A stretch of 28,815 nt of DNA from Streptomyces violaceoruber. Its GTDB lineage: Bacteria > Actinomycetota > Actinomycetes > Streptomycetales > Streptomycetaceae. The stretch covers positions 1 through 28,815 of the forward strand of contig JODI01000095.1 of NCBI GenBank assembly GCA_000720805.1, in the 5' to 3' direction. The translations under genes were made by a program, and so were the position numbers. Positions 23,056 to 28,815 of the stretch are shown piece by piece (position 1 is the stretch's first letter; each line of letters begins with the position of its first letter). The notes below the pieces were generated by a model, which was given only the letters and a program-made list of their open reading frames with translations, did not search any database and was not told where the DNA came from.

Positions 23056-23970
23056 TCAGGCGTGGCGGGCCCGAGTGAACGCGCCGCGCAGCAGGGCCCG
23101 GAAGGCGTCGGCGGCGGGCGCCACCTCGTCGGCCCGGTGCGCGACCGAGATCGTACGGCGCAACCGTCCCCCTTCCAGCGCCCGCACCCCGACCGGAGTG
23201 GCCGTCGTCCGCGCCACCATCTCCGGAACCACCCCGACTCCGAGCCCCGCACTGACCAGCGCGCACACCAAGGCATACCCCGGAGTCGCCACCAGCACCG
23301 ACGGCGTGGCCCCGGCCCGGGCGAGGGCCGCCTCCACACCCTGCCGGGCCGGATGGTCCGGCGCCATGCTGATCAACGGCTGCCCCGCCAGCTCCGTCAG
23401 CGGCAGCCGCCCGGAACCGCCGGCGAGGGTGTGCCCGGGAGCGGTCACCAGGACCAGCTCCTCGACCAGCACCGGCTCCGCGCGGACCGAGGACGGCAGC
23501 GGGACCGTTTCCGCCGGCTCGTAGGTGTGTGTCAGCGCCAGGTCGACCTCACCGGCCGCCACCGCCGCGATCCCGGCCGGCGGTTCACAGTCCGCGACGG
23601 ACAACTCCACATTCGGATACGCCCGGCGGAACGCGCTGAGCACCGGTGGCAGCAGATGGATGCCCGCCGTCTGGAAGGTGCCGAGCCGGAGCGTGCCGCC
23701 CGACAGCCCGGTCAGCCGCGCCAGCTCGTGCCGCGCCCGCTCCAACTCGTCGAGCACCCGGCGGGCCCGCGTCACCAGCACCTCGCCCGCGCCCGTCAGC
23801 CGCGTCCCGCGATGGTGCCGGACCAGCAACGCCGTGCCGGCCTCCCGCTCCAGCTTGGCCAGTTGCTGGGAGAGCGCGGGCGGTGTGTAACCCAGCCGCT
23901 CGGCGGCCCGGGTGATCGAGCCGGCCTCCGCGACCGCGACCAGCGCGGCGAGTCGGGTGGGGTCGTACAT
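23056..23970 (-). CDS. LysR-family transcriptional regulator
   Basis: Regulator of 304 aa. The winged HTH at about residues 1-60 (RLAALVAVAEAGSITRAAERLGYTPPALSQQLAKLERE) is canonical, and the PBP2-type effector domain covers about 90-300 (GTLRLGTFQTAGIHLLPPVLSAF, DLALTH, PLISMAPDHP, VSAGLGVGVVPEM). The ATG at 23970 follows GGAGG. The longer frame upstream only reads through a tandem repeat and is rejected. It is divergent from a LysE-type exporter gene, which is the expected target; by analogy with LysG/LysE the ligand may be an amino acid, but this is inference. Confidence 0.94.
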   Translation of the reverse strand: MYDPTRLAALVAVAEAGSITRAAERLGYTPPALSQQLAKLEREAGTALLVRHHRGTRLTGAGEVLVTRARRVLDELERARHELARLTGLSGGTLRLGTFQTAGIHLLPPVLSAFRRAYPNVELSVADCEPPAGIAAVAAGEVDLALTHTYEPAETVPLPSSVRAEPVLVEELVLVTAPGHTLAGGSGRLPLTELAGQPLISMAPDHPARQGVEAALARAGATPSVLVATPGYALVCALVSAGLGVGVVPEMVARTTATPVGVRALEGGRLRRTISVAHRADEVAPAADAFRALLRGAFTRARHA

Positions 23971-24002
23971 GCCGGGTCCTCCGCGGGGCCGAAGCCAGGG
24001 CT

Positions 24003-24079
24003 GAAGCAACGCGCAAGCCGACGCAACGAGTAAACCGAAGCAACGCGCAAGCCGAAGCAACGCGCAAGCCGAAGCAGCC
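24003..24079. repeat. 17-bp tandem repeat between lysR and lysE
   Basis: Units of 17 bp: GAAGCAACGCGCAAGCC at 24003, 24037 and 24054 are identical; the unit at 24020 (GACGCAACGAGTAAACC) differs at four positions; and a partial unit starts at 24071. The array lies just upstream of lysR and within the shared control region, so it is either a slippage product or an array of binding sites. Confidence 0.9.
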
Positions 24080-24086
24080 ACTCAGG

Positions 24087-24126
24087 CTAAAGCACTGCTT
24101 AAGGCCGACGCATGATATTCGAAATA
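24087..24126. promoter_or_regulatory. Candidate LysR operator in the lysR-lysE divergent region
   Basis: CTAAAGCA-C-TGCTTAAG (24087-24103) is an inverted repeat with one mismatch. It is followed by ATATTCGAAATA (24115-24126), centred on the palindrome TTCGAA, about 35 bases before the lysE start. Imperfect AT-rich dyads of this sort are typical LysR-type sites. Promoter elements are not clear. Confidence 0.5.
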
Positions 24127-24160
24127 CCTGCTGAAGGCCTCCGCGCGGCAGGCTGAGCGC

Positions 24161-24784
24161 ATGGACGGACAGCTCCTCGCCTTCACCGGGGTCGCCGCCG
24201 GCATGGTCGCCATGCCCGGCGCCGACTTCACCGTCGTCGTACGCAATGCCCTGGTCTCGCGCCGGGCCGGCGTCGCCTGCGCCCTGGGCATCGCGGGCGG
24301 GCTGCTCGTGCACACGGCCCTGGCGGTGGCCGGGGTCGCCGCCGTCCTGGCCGCCGTACCGGCGCTGTTGCGTGCCCTGCAGCTGCTGGGCGGCGCCTAT
24401 GTGCTCCACCTCGGCCTGCGCACGCTGTGGGGGCTACGGCGACCGCGCACCGAAGCGCGACCCGCCGAGGCCCCGTCCGTCGCCGGCCCGCTGCGGCAGG
24501 GCTTCGTCACCAACGCGCTCAACCCGAAGGCGCCCATCACCTTCCTGAGCCTGCTGCCGCAGTTCGTGCCCGCGGGGACGCCGGTGCTGCCGAGGACGCT
24601 GCTGCTGGCGCTGATCGTGGTGGTTCTCGCCCTGGTCTGGTTCCCGGCCGTGGCCCTGCTGGTCGACCGCCTCGGCCGGTGGCTGCGGCGGCCGAAGACC
24701 GCCCGGGTGGTGGCGGCCGTCACCGGCGGCGCGCTGACAGTTCTCGGTGCGGTGCTGCTCCTCGAACCGGTGTGGGCGGCCTGA
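24161..24784 (+). CDS. LysE/RhtB-family transporter
   Basis: Inner-membrane exporter of 207 aa. The start MDGQLLAFTGVAAGMVAMPGADFTVVVRNAL has the family's PGPD-like loop as MPGADF and the following GRRAGVACALGIAGG motif. About six hydrophobic segments follow, and the second-half motif GFVTNALNPKAPITFLSLLPQF is the family signature (NPKxxxFF-like). It probably exports amino acids or small polar metabolites. The ATG at 24161 is close to the end of the shared regulatory region with lysR. The 3' end overlaps the convergent DUF6328 gene by 65 bases. Confidence 0.93.
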   Translation: MDGQLLAFTGVAAGMVAMPGADFTVVVRNALVSRRAGVACALGIAGGLLVHTALAVAGVAAVLAAVPALLRALQLLGGAYVLHLGLRTLWGLRRPRTEARPAEAPSVAGPLRQGFVTNALNPKAPITFLSLLPQFVPAGTPVLPRTLLLALIVVVLALVWFPAVALLVDRLGRWLRRPKTARVVAAVTGGALTVLGAVLLLEPVWAA

Positions 24785-25286
24785 GAGTCGTCCGGTGTTC
24801 GTTCTCCGCCCGGCCGGCCCGCCGTACCAGCCGGGGGAGCAGCCACCACAGTCCGAGGCAGACGAGCAGGGTCGCCGCGCCCGCGGCCATGCCGCCCGTC
24901 CGGCCGGTCGTCACGTCGACGACGAGGGTCACCGAACCGGTGAACGCGAGGACCAGGACCCCCATGCCGACGGTCGCGAGCCGTGAGGAGACCTGGACGA
25001 TGCGGGGCTTGGCGCCCTGCTGGAAGAGGGAGCGGTGCAGGGCCGCGGGTGCGGTGAACAGGGCCGCCGCGAGCACCGAGAGCAGCAGGGTCGTGACGTA
25101 CATGGTGCGCTGCACCGTGTCGAGGGACGGGAAGCGCGGGGTGAAGGCCAGGGTCAGCAGGAAGGCGAAGAGGATCTGGACCCCGGTCTGGGTGACGCGC
25201 AGTTCCTGGAGGAGTTCGCCGAAGTTGCGGTCGGCGCGCTCCAGGGGCGTCTCGTTGCGGGCGGTGCAGGGACGGTGGTCGGCCAT
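24720..25286 (-). CDS. DUF6328-family membrane protein
   Basis: Protein of 188 aa with four hydrophobic segments (about residues 37-58, 68-92, 103-130, 135-155). ETPLERADRNFGELLQELRVTQTGVQILFAFLLTLAF and QQGAKPRIVQVSSRLA are typical of this actinobacterial family, whose function is unknown. The start is uncertain: the ATG at 25286 has no clear ribosome site, and a GTG at 25319 adds 11 residues. The last 22 codons overlap the 3' end of lysE on the opposite strand. The C-terminal tail is Arg-rich and poorly conserved in character, which suggests read-through past an older stop. Confidence 0.8.
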   Translation of the reverse strand: MADHRPCTARNETPLERADRNFGELLQELRVTQTGVQILFAFLLTLAFTPRFPSLDTVQRTMYVTTLLLSVLAAALFTAPAALHRSLFQQGAKPRIVQVSSRLATVGMGVLVLAFTGSVTLVVDVTTGRTGGMAAGAATLLVCLGLWWLLPRLVRRAGRAENEHRTTLRPPTPVRGAAPHRELSARRR

Positions 25287-25333
25287 GGGTGAACGAGTAA
25301 CCAGTTCGGCCCGTGTCACGCCCCGGAGGGCAC

Positions 25334-25371
25334 CGTAGGGGGCGGCGCGCCGCCGCGCGCCGCCCCCTACG
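25334..25371 (-). terminator. Strong terminator hairpin after the NlpC/P60 gene
   Basis: A perfect 16-bp stem (arms 25334-25349 and 25356-25371, GGGGGCGGCGCG paired with its complement) with a six-base loop starts 6 bp after the NlpC/P60 stop. There is no long T tract, as is common in Streptomyces. The position suggests termination of the peptidase transcript; the hairpin is symmetrical and could work from either side. Confidence 0.85.
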
Positions 25372-25377
25372 GGTGGG

Positions 25378-25851
25378 TCACCTGACCCGGCCGTACCAGA
25401 CGCTCTTCGTCCAGATCTTCTGCAGCCGGACGACGTCCCCGGTCCTCGGGGCGTGCCAGATCTTGCCCTTCCCGGCGTAGATGCCCACGTGGTACACGGA
25501 CGAGCCCGAGTGGAAGAACACCAGGTCTCCGGCCTTGCGGCTGCCGACGGAGATGTGGCGTGTCTTGTTGTACTGCTGGGCGGCCGTGCGGGGCAGCTTC
25601 TTGCCCGCCTTCTTGAACGAGTACAGCGTCAGTCCGGAGCAGTCGAACCTCTTCGGCCCGGTGGCCCCGTACCTGTACGGAGCACCCTTCTTGGACGCCG
25701 CGACCTGCAGTGCCTTCGTCGCCGGTGTCGCGGCCGCGGCGTCGGAGGCGACACCCGGGACCACGACCGAGCCGCCGACGGCGGCGATGGCGAAGGCCGA
25801 GGCCGTACCGGCCCGGACCATGAGCGACGGGACACGATTGAGCGCAGTCAT
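25378..25851 (-). CDS. Secreted NlpC/P60 (C40) peptidoglycan endopeptidase
   Basis: Secreted cell-wall hydrolase of 157 aa. A signal peptide with n-region MTALNRVPSLMVRAG, a hydrophobic core near 18-34 and an AxA-type site around AAAATPA (about 38-44) is followed directly by the NlpC/P60 domain. The catalytic Cys is C71 in RFDCSGL, His is H121 in VYHVGIY, and the third polar residue H133 is in IWHAPRTG. No LysM, SH3 or coiled-coil targeting domain is present, so it is a minimal enzyme. The start is the ATG at 25851 with AAGGG upstream. The leader contains a c-di-AMP riboswitch, which ties expression to osmotic and wall status. Confidence 0.94.
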   Translation of the reverse strand: MTALNRVPSLMVRAGTASAFAIAAVGGSVVVPGVASDAAAATPATKALQVAASKKGAPYRYGATGPKRFDCSGLTLYSFKKAGKKLPRTAAQQYNKTRHISVGSRKAGDLVFFHSGSSVYHVGIYAGKGKIWHAPRTGDVVRLQKIWTKSVWYGRVR

Positions 25852-25867
25852 GCGCAACCCTTCGTCA

Positions 25868-26054
25868 GCCGCCTGTGAAGGATGACCTGTCGGATTCGGG
25901 CTGACAAAGTTGCCCGGCCGCTGACGCGGCTTCACCCCAAGGGCTGCTCGGCCCGGCACCTCCGGTGAGGAGATGACCGCTCCGGCGACCCGTCGTGCTT
26001 GGGTCCTCCACTCCTGCCGATCCACTCCTGTCGACCGGTCATCCGGGCGGCGGC
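25868..26054 (-). ncRNA. ydaO-yuaA type c-di-AMP riboswitch
   Basis: The minus-strand leader of the NlpC/P60 gene has, in order, the conserved elements of the c-di-AMP riboswitch: GGACCCAAGC (26006 to 25997), TTGGGGTGAAGCC (25940 to 25928), GGGCAACT, and CCGAATCCGACAGG (25899 to 25886). The outer stem can be closed by GCCGCC at 26054-26049 pairing with GGCGGC at 25873-25868, right before the ribosome site. In Streptomyces the same element precedes rpfA and other wall-hydrolase genes, where c-di-AMP represses expression. The 5' border is approximate. Confidence 0.88.
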
Positions 26055-26097
26055 AGGACTCGGCGTCCGCCCGGATCGCCCCGCCGCTGCGGCGGGG
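26041..26097. promoter_or_regulatory. Two hairpins at the 5' side of the riboswitch leader
   Basis: ATCCGGGCGG (26041-26050) and CCGCCCGGAT (26067-26076) form a perfect ten-base inverted repeat. Next to it CCCCGCCG-CTG-CGGCGGGG (26079-26097) forms a second. They may terminate minus-strand transcription coming from the clpP operon, or be part of the NlpC/P60 leader. The first overlaps the 5' strand of the riboswitch closing stem, so the two folds exclude each other. Confidence 0.6.
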
Positions 26098-26383
26098 TCT
26101 TGTCGTCAGTCAGGGATCTTGACGCATGGATGTCCGAAAATCCCAACGGAACCGGGGGTTTGTGGCGTTACTCACCACTCACCCGTTCGGGTGGACACGC
26201 TTGCGTTCGAAGGGGTGTCGAGGGGCCCAAGGAGCCTCCGACCAGCACCGGAATGCCCCATTTAACCCTCGGACTACGCGCGTTGCGCAACCCGATGGGG
26301 CTCGAAAAAGGAGCCGCGTCTACGCCGGTCGGGGGTAAGTCGTTCGGCCCGTTTCGGCCCCGGTCCGGACGCCCCGCCGACAG
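26098..26383. other. Intergenic region, promoter of the NlpC/P60 gene expected
   Basis: No coding sequence is supported here. Base composition is more balanced than in the genes, with A/T-rich patches such as TTTAACC and GAAAAAGG. The palindrome GTTGCGCAAC lies at 26282-26291. The riboswitch-controlled transcript must start in this stretch on the minus strand, but I cannot fix a promoter. Confidence 0.4.
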
Positions 26384-26527
26384 TGCGGCGCGTCGGGACC
26401 GGCTGTGGGTGCGTCAACTGCCGGAAGAGGGTGGCACCGTGACGCGAGCTCTGCGGCGCGTCGGGACCGGCTGTGGGTGCGTCAACTGCCGGAAGGGGGC
26501 GGCACCGTGACGCGAGCCGTGCGGCGC
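26384..26527. repeat. 68-bp tandem duplication overlapping the end of a gene
   Basis: Copies at 26384-26451 and 26452-26519 differ at only a few bases, and the first eight bases recur at 26520. The second copy contains the last codons and stop of the 26482-26787 gene. The first copy, downstream of that stop, would encode the same ending (RARVTVPPSSGS then stop), so it is a duplicated gene end that is no longer translated. Confidence 0.9.
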
Positions 26528-26787
26528 TCCCCGTCCAGTACGCGCAGCGCACGCGCCAGCGTGTCGGCGTGCAGCTCGGTCTCGCCCCGACGGTGCATCA
26601 GCTCCAGTGCGTCCCGCAGCGCGACCGCCTTGCTCACCAGCGCCTGGGCGGCACGCAGCCCGCTGTACGTGTCCCCGTGCCGGCCCGGGTTGATCCGGCC
26701 GAGCAGGTCGACCGCGTCGAGGTAACGGTCGATCAGCTCGCCCTCGGCGCGGGTCAGCGCGGGCAGCGGCGGCAGATCGGGCAGCAT
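26482..26787 (-). CDS. Small hypothetical protein downstream of clpP
   Basis: Protein of 101 aa of unknown function. It is predicted mainly alpha-helical and charged (TRAEGELIDRYLDAVDLLGRI, SGLRAAQALVSKAVALRDALELMHRRGE, TLARALRVLDGERR) with no membrane segment or known motif. The ATG at 26787 is 7 bp after the clpP stop, and its ribosome site GAGGTGA contains that stop codon, so translation is coupled to clpP. A role with the protease is possible on position alone. The last codons lie in a 68-bp tandem duplication. Confidence 0.75.
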   Translation of the reverse strand: MLPDLPPLPALTRAEGELIDRYLDAVDLLGRINPGRHGDTYSGLRAAQALVSKAVALRDALELMHRRGETELHADTLARALRVLDGERRTARVTVPPPSGS

Positions 26788-26794
26788 CGGCGGC

Positions 26795-27430
26795 TCACCT
26801 CGCGCCGGGCGCGGGGAGCGAGGCCCTGCGGTTCGGGATGAGCCGGTCCACCAGGCCGTACTCCACGGCCTCCTGAGCGGTGAGGATCTTGTCCCGCTCG
26901 ATGTCCGTGTGCACCTGCTCCGCCGTCCGCCCGGTGTGCCGTACGAGCATCTCCTCCAGCCGGGTCCGCACCCGCGTCAACTCCTCGGCCTGGATGGCGA
27001 GATCGCTGGCCTGCCCTTCGACCGGCTCGTGGATCGCGGGCTGGTGGATCACCATCCGTGCCCCCGGCAGCGCGGACCGCTTGCCCGGAGTGCCCGCCGC
27101 GAGCAGGACCGCGGCGGAGGAACCGGCCTGGCCCAGGCAGATCGTCTCCACGTCGCAGGTCACGTACTGGAGCGTGTCGTAGATCGCCGACATCGCGGTG
27201 AACGAGCCGCCGGGGGAGTTGATGTACAGCGAGATGTCCCGGTCCGGGTCCAGGTGTTCGAGGTACATGAACTGGGCCATCAGATCGTTCGCCGAGATGT
27301 CGTCGATCGGTGTCCCGAGGAAGACGATCCGCTCCTCCAGGAGCTTCGAGTACGGGTCCATCGTGCGGTGCCCGGAGCTGGTGCGTTCGGTGAACTCGGG
27401 CAGGACGTGGCGGGCGGACGGTCGGGTCAT
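26795..27430 (-). CDS. clpP: ATP-dependent Clp protease proteolytic subunit (ClpP3/P4-like paralogue)
   Basis: Serine peptidase subunit of 211 aa. The triad is intact: S104 in [12 protein letters not shown]129 in MVIHQP and D180 in IERDKIL. The oligomerisation and oxyanion region [11 protein letters not shown] is also present. The N-terminus [20 protein letters not shown] resembles the second-operon ClpP of Streptomyces rather than housekeeping ClpP1/P2, and the Ser neighbourhood is GSSAA instead of the usual ASMGA. The partner subunit normally found beside such paralogues is not present, so it would have to pair with a ClpP encoded elsewhere. The start is the ATG at 27430, with AGGAGG. It diverges from a YefM-like gene. 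Confidence 0.93.
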   Translation of the reverse strand: MTRPSARHVLPEFTERTSSGHRTMDPYSKLLEERIVFLGTPIDDISANDLMAQFMYLEHLDPDRDISLYINSPGGSFTAMSAIYDTLQYVTCDVETICLGQAGSSAAVLLAAGTPGKRSALPGARMVIHQPAIHEPVEGQASDLAIQAEELTRVRTRLEEMLVRHTGRTAEQVHTDIERDKILTAQEAVEYGLVDRLIPNRRASLPAPGAR

Positions 27431-27450
27431 GGGAACCCCTCCTTCAGCGT

Positions 27451-27493
27451 CTGTAAAAAATGTACAGGATGTACGTGACGTTATGATGGGGGT
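27451..27493. promoter_or_regulatory. clpP-yefM divergent promoter with TGTAC operator repeats
   Basis: TGTACA (27461-27466) and TGTACG (27470-27475) are direct copies of the core recognised by YefM-type antitoxins in their own operators. A half-site CTGTAA (27451-27456) is adjacent. TATGAT (27482-27487) is a good -10 box for the YefM gene, and its predicted start falls at the ATG (27494), so that transcript is probably leaderless. The clpP ribosome site lies directly on the other side, so a protein bound here would cover both promoters. Confidence 0.65.
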
Positions 27494-27772
27494 ATGGCCT
27501 ACGAGATTCCGGTGACGCAAGCCAGGGCTGAACTCGCCGACCTGATCAACCGGGTGGTGTACGGCGGTGAGCGGGTGGTTGTCACGCGACACGGCAAACC
27601 CCTCGTCGCCCTGGTGTCCGCCGCCGACCTCGAGCGGCTGGAGGAACTCCAGGAGGCCGCGGAGGAGCAGGTGATCAGTGCGGTGTCCTCCGTACGTGAG
27701 GTCGCGTCCGCTCCCCGCGAACAGCAGCGCTTCGGTATCGCGGCCCATCACCGGGGGACCGGGACCTCCTAG
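27494..27772 (+). CDS. Phd/YefM-family antitoxin, no adjacent toxin
   Basis: Antitoxin-type DNA-binding protein of 92 aa. The Phd/YefM fold is clear: [18 protein letters not shown], then [30 protein letters not shown]. The C-terminal part (about 55-92), which in true antitoxins wraps the toxin, is present but short of any recognisable toxin-binding pattern. No RelE/YoeB or Doc gene follows: the next gene is convergent and starts at its own stop (CTAG overlap). It is therefore an orphan. The divergent gene is clpP, and YefM-like operator motifs lie between them. Confidence 0.88.
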   Translation: MAYEIPVTQARAELADLINRVVYGGERVVVTRHGKPLVALVSAADLERLEELQEAAEEQVISAVSSVREVASAPREQQRFGIAAHHRGTGTS

Positions 27773-28800
27773 GGCCCTTCTGATGGGTCTCCGCGGCGTC
27801 GCGACGCCCGGCACGCACTCCCCCACTCTCGACTTCGCTCGAGCGGGGGACCCCCATGCCGCACGGCGGCCCGCGTACGGTAGTTGAGTGCGCTGCCGAT
27901 CAGTACAGCGCCCAGGCCCAGCGCGGCCCACCAGGTCAGCGTCAGGGCGGGGCCCGTCGCCGCCGCGCCGTCGAAGAACGACACCGAGCGCAGCAGGGTG
28001 GCGCCCGCGCCCGGCGGCAGCCACTGCCCGATCGTGCCGACCGGCTCGGGCAGCATCCGCGGCGCGGAGGAGGCTCCCGAGAACGGGTTGCCGAAGAGCA
28101 TCACGACGAGCGACACGACGCCGATCCCCGCGGTCCCGATCAGCGCGCCGAGACCCGCGGTGGCGGCGCTCGCCGCCAGCGTGGACAGCGCGAGGACCCC
28201 GGCCTCCGCCCACCAGTCGCCGGTGATCACTCCCAGCCAGCTGTGTGCGAGCGCGGCCCCGACGATCCCCACCAGGATGGCGGCACCGGTCAGTGTGACC
28301 ACAGCCGTGACGCCCCGCAATCCGAGCAGGGTCACCGCAGCGCCTGCTGCCAGGCCGGCCAGTGCCAGTGGCAGCACGCTCGCGCTCAGGGCCGAGCCGC
28401 GAGGGTCGGCCGCGGGTGCGGCCACGACATCGACCGTCTTCATCGGCCTCCCCTGCCCGGCCGCCTGCTGGGCCACGGCCTGCTGGAGCAGCTGGGCGAC
28501 GAACGGGCCTGCAGCCGACGCGGTCAGCAGTTCGGGGCCTTCGGGGGTGGCGACGACCGCGCCGTATACGGTCCGGTCCTCGATGGCGTCCCGGGCGGCG
28601 GCCTCGTCGTCGTAGCGGTGGATCTCGAACGCGCCCTCGTGCTGACGCAGTTGCTTCTCCAGCTGTGCCGTCGCGGTGGCAGGACCGGCCACGCCGAGCG
28701 GCAGGTCGCGGGGCGCGGTGCGGGCGTTGGGCCAGGCGAACGCCCACAGGGCCAGCGCAGCGAGGAGGGGGACGAGGACGATCAGGGTGATCGTGCGCAC
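27769..28800 (-). CDS. ABC-2-permease-like membrane protein (may extend past window)
   Basis: Membrane protein of at least 343 aa. A first helix ([19 protein letters not shown]) is followed by an extracytoplasmic domain (about 30-125; [33 protein letters not shown]). About five or six membrane segments follow (about 135-290). This layout resembles the YhgE/Pip and ABC-2 permease superfamily; no substrate is known. The GTG at 28800 is the first start seen, but the frame is open to the window edge, and homologues usually have 10-20 residues before the first helix, so the 5' end may be missing. The last about 25 codons cross a conserved Streptomyces hairpin, so the C-terminus may be unusual. Confidence 0.75.
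   Translation of the reverse strand: MRTITLIVLVPLLAALALWAFAWPNARTAPRDLPLGVAGPATATAQLEKQLRQHEGAFEIHRYDDEAAARDAIEDRTVYGAVVATPEGPELLTASAAGPFVAQLLQQAVAQQAAGQGRPMKTVDVVAAPAADPRGSALSASVLPLALAGLAAGAAVTLLGLRGVTAVVTLTGAAILVGIVGAALAHSWLGVITGDWWAEAGVLALSTLAASAATAGLGALIGTAGIGVVSLVVMLFGNPFSGASSAPRMLPEPVGTIGQWLPPGAGATLLRSVSFFDGAAATGPALTLTWWAALGLGAVLIGSALNYRTRAAVRHGGPPLERSREWGSACRASRRRGDPSEGP
27818..27855. repeat. Streptomyces CTCGAG hairpin element
   Basis: On the minus strand the core reads CCCCCGCTCGAGCGAAG then TCGAGAGTGGGGG, an imperfect inverted repeat with a GCGAAG-type loop. I recognise this as a very common Streptomyces intergenic hairpin, usually at 3' ends of genes. Here it lies inside the annotated end of the membrane protein gene, encoding [10 protein letters not shown], which is unusual. 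Confidence 0.7.
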
Positions 28801-28815
28801 GGCGGGGGTCCGGGG

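Noticed and set aside
24003..24079. Tandem repeats as a possible CRISPR array
   Set aside because: The 17-bp units abut with no unique spacers, and no cas gene is present. The same applies to the 68-bp duplication at 26384.
15210..28815. A new multi-gene defence island
   Set aside because: The toxin-antitoxin-like pair, methyltransferase and YefM gene are scattered among housekeeping genes, with no nuclease, helicase, integrase or composition shift that would mark an island.

Overview
This is about 28.8 kb of very GC-rich actinobacterial DNA, almost certainly a Streptomyces chromosome. The evidence is strong GC bias at third codon positions, GTG/TTG starts, a WhiJ-type HTH-DUF5753/DUF397 pair beside an RsbW-like ATPase, a bioB-bioA-bioD cluster divergent from bioF, and a clpP paralogue of the Streptomyces ClpP3/P4 kind. 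No tRNA, rRNA, CRISPR array, insertion sequence or phage gene was found. The first 43 bases are not biological: they are an Illumina Nextera i7 adapter (index TCGCCTTA plus the Tn5 mosaic end), so this is a contig end with untrimmed adapter.

Layout. 44-1854: a two-component system on the minus strand (histidine kinase then a LuxR-type regulator cut by the adapter). 1963-3608: a divergent ABC ATPase-permease operon. 3667-4110: an unrecognised gene. 4147-6134: a mug-type DNA glycosylase behind purB, whose promoter looks leaderless. 6225-6562: a decayed DUF4326 pseudogene. 6580-9866: an SGNH hydrolase downstream of two overlapping CNNM/CBS membrane proteins. 10034-11442: a GNAT acetyltransferase and an F420-type luciferase-like oxidoreductase. 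11489-14986: a MacB/FtsX-type ABC exporter. 15210-15828: a ribbon-helix-helix / degenerate Fic-Doc pair with a GCTAGC operator. 15884-16579: a methyltransferase. 16653-21192: biotin synthesis (bioD, bioA, bioB minus; bioF plus). 21282-23052: DUF397, HTH-DUF5753 and an anti-sigma-like ATPase. 23056-24784: divergent lysR/lysE. 24720-25286: a DUF6328 membrane protein. 25378-25851: a secreted NlpC/P60 peptidase under a c-di-AMP (ydaO-type) riboswitch. 26482-27430: clpP and a small partner gene. 27494-27772: an orphan YefM/Phd antitoxin divergent from clpP. 27769 to the right end: a membrane protein.

The biotin genes form a complete set for pimeloyl-ACP to biotin. The two-component system and the first ABC transporter share a divergent promoter region with two perfect inverted repeats, as is usual for stress or antimicrobial detoxification modules. 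The second ABC exporter, the NlpC/P60 enzyme and the two-component system all concern the cell envelope.

There is no obvious large new defence or biosynthetic system. The most interesting signals are smaller: an orphan YefM with TGTACA operator motifs in the clpP promoter region, a Fic-fold protein without the Fic catalytic motif, in-frame minisatellites that build repetitive C-terminal tails on three unrelated proteins, short GATC-core tandem repeats in two convergent intergenic gaps, a 17-bp repeat array between lysR and lysE, and a 68-bp tandem duplication of the end of the gene after clpP.
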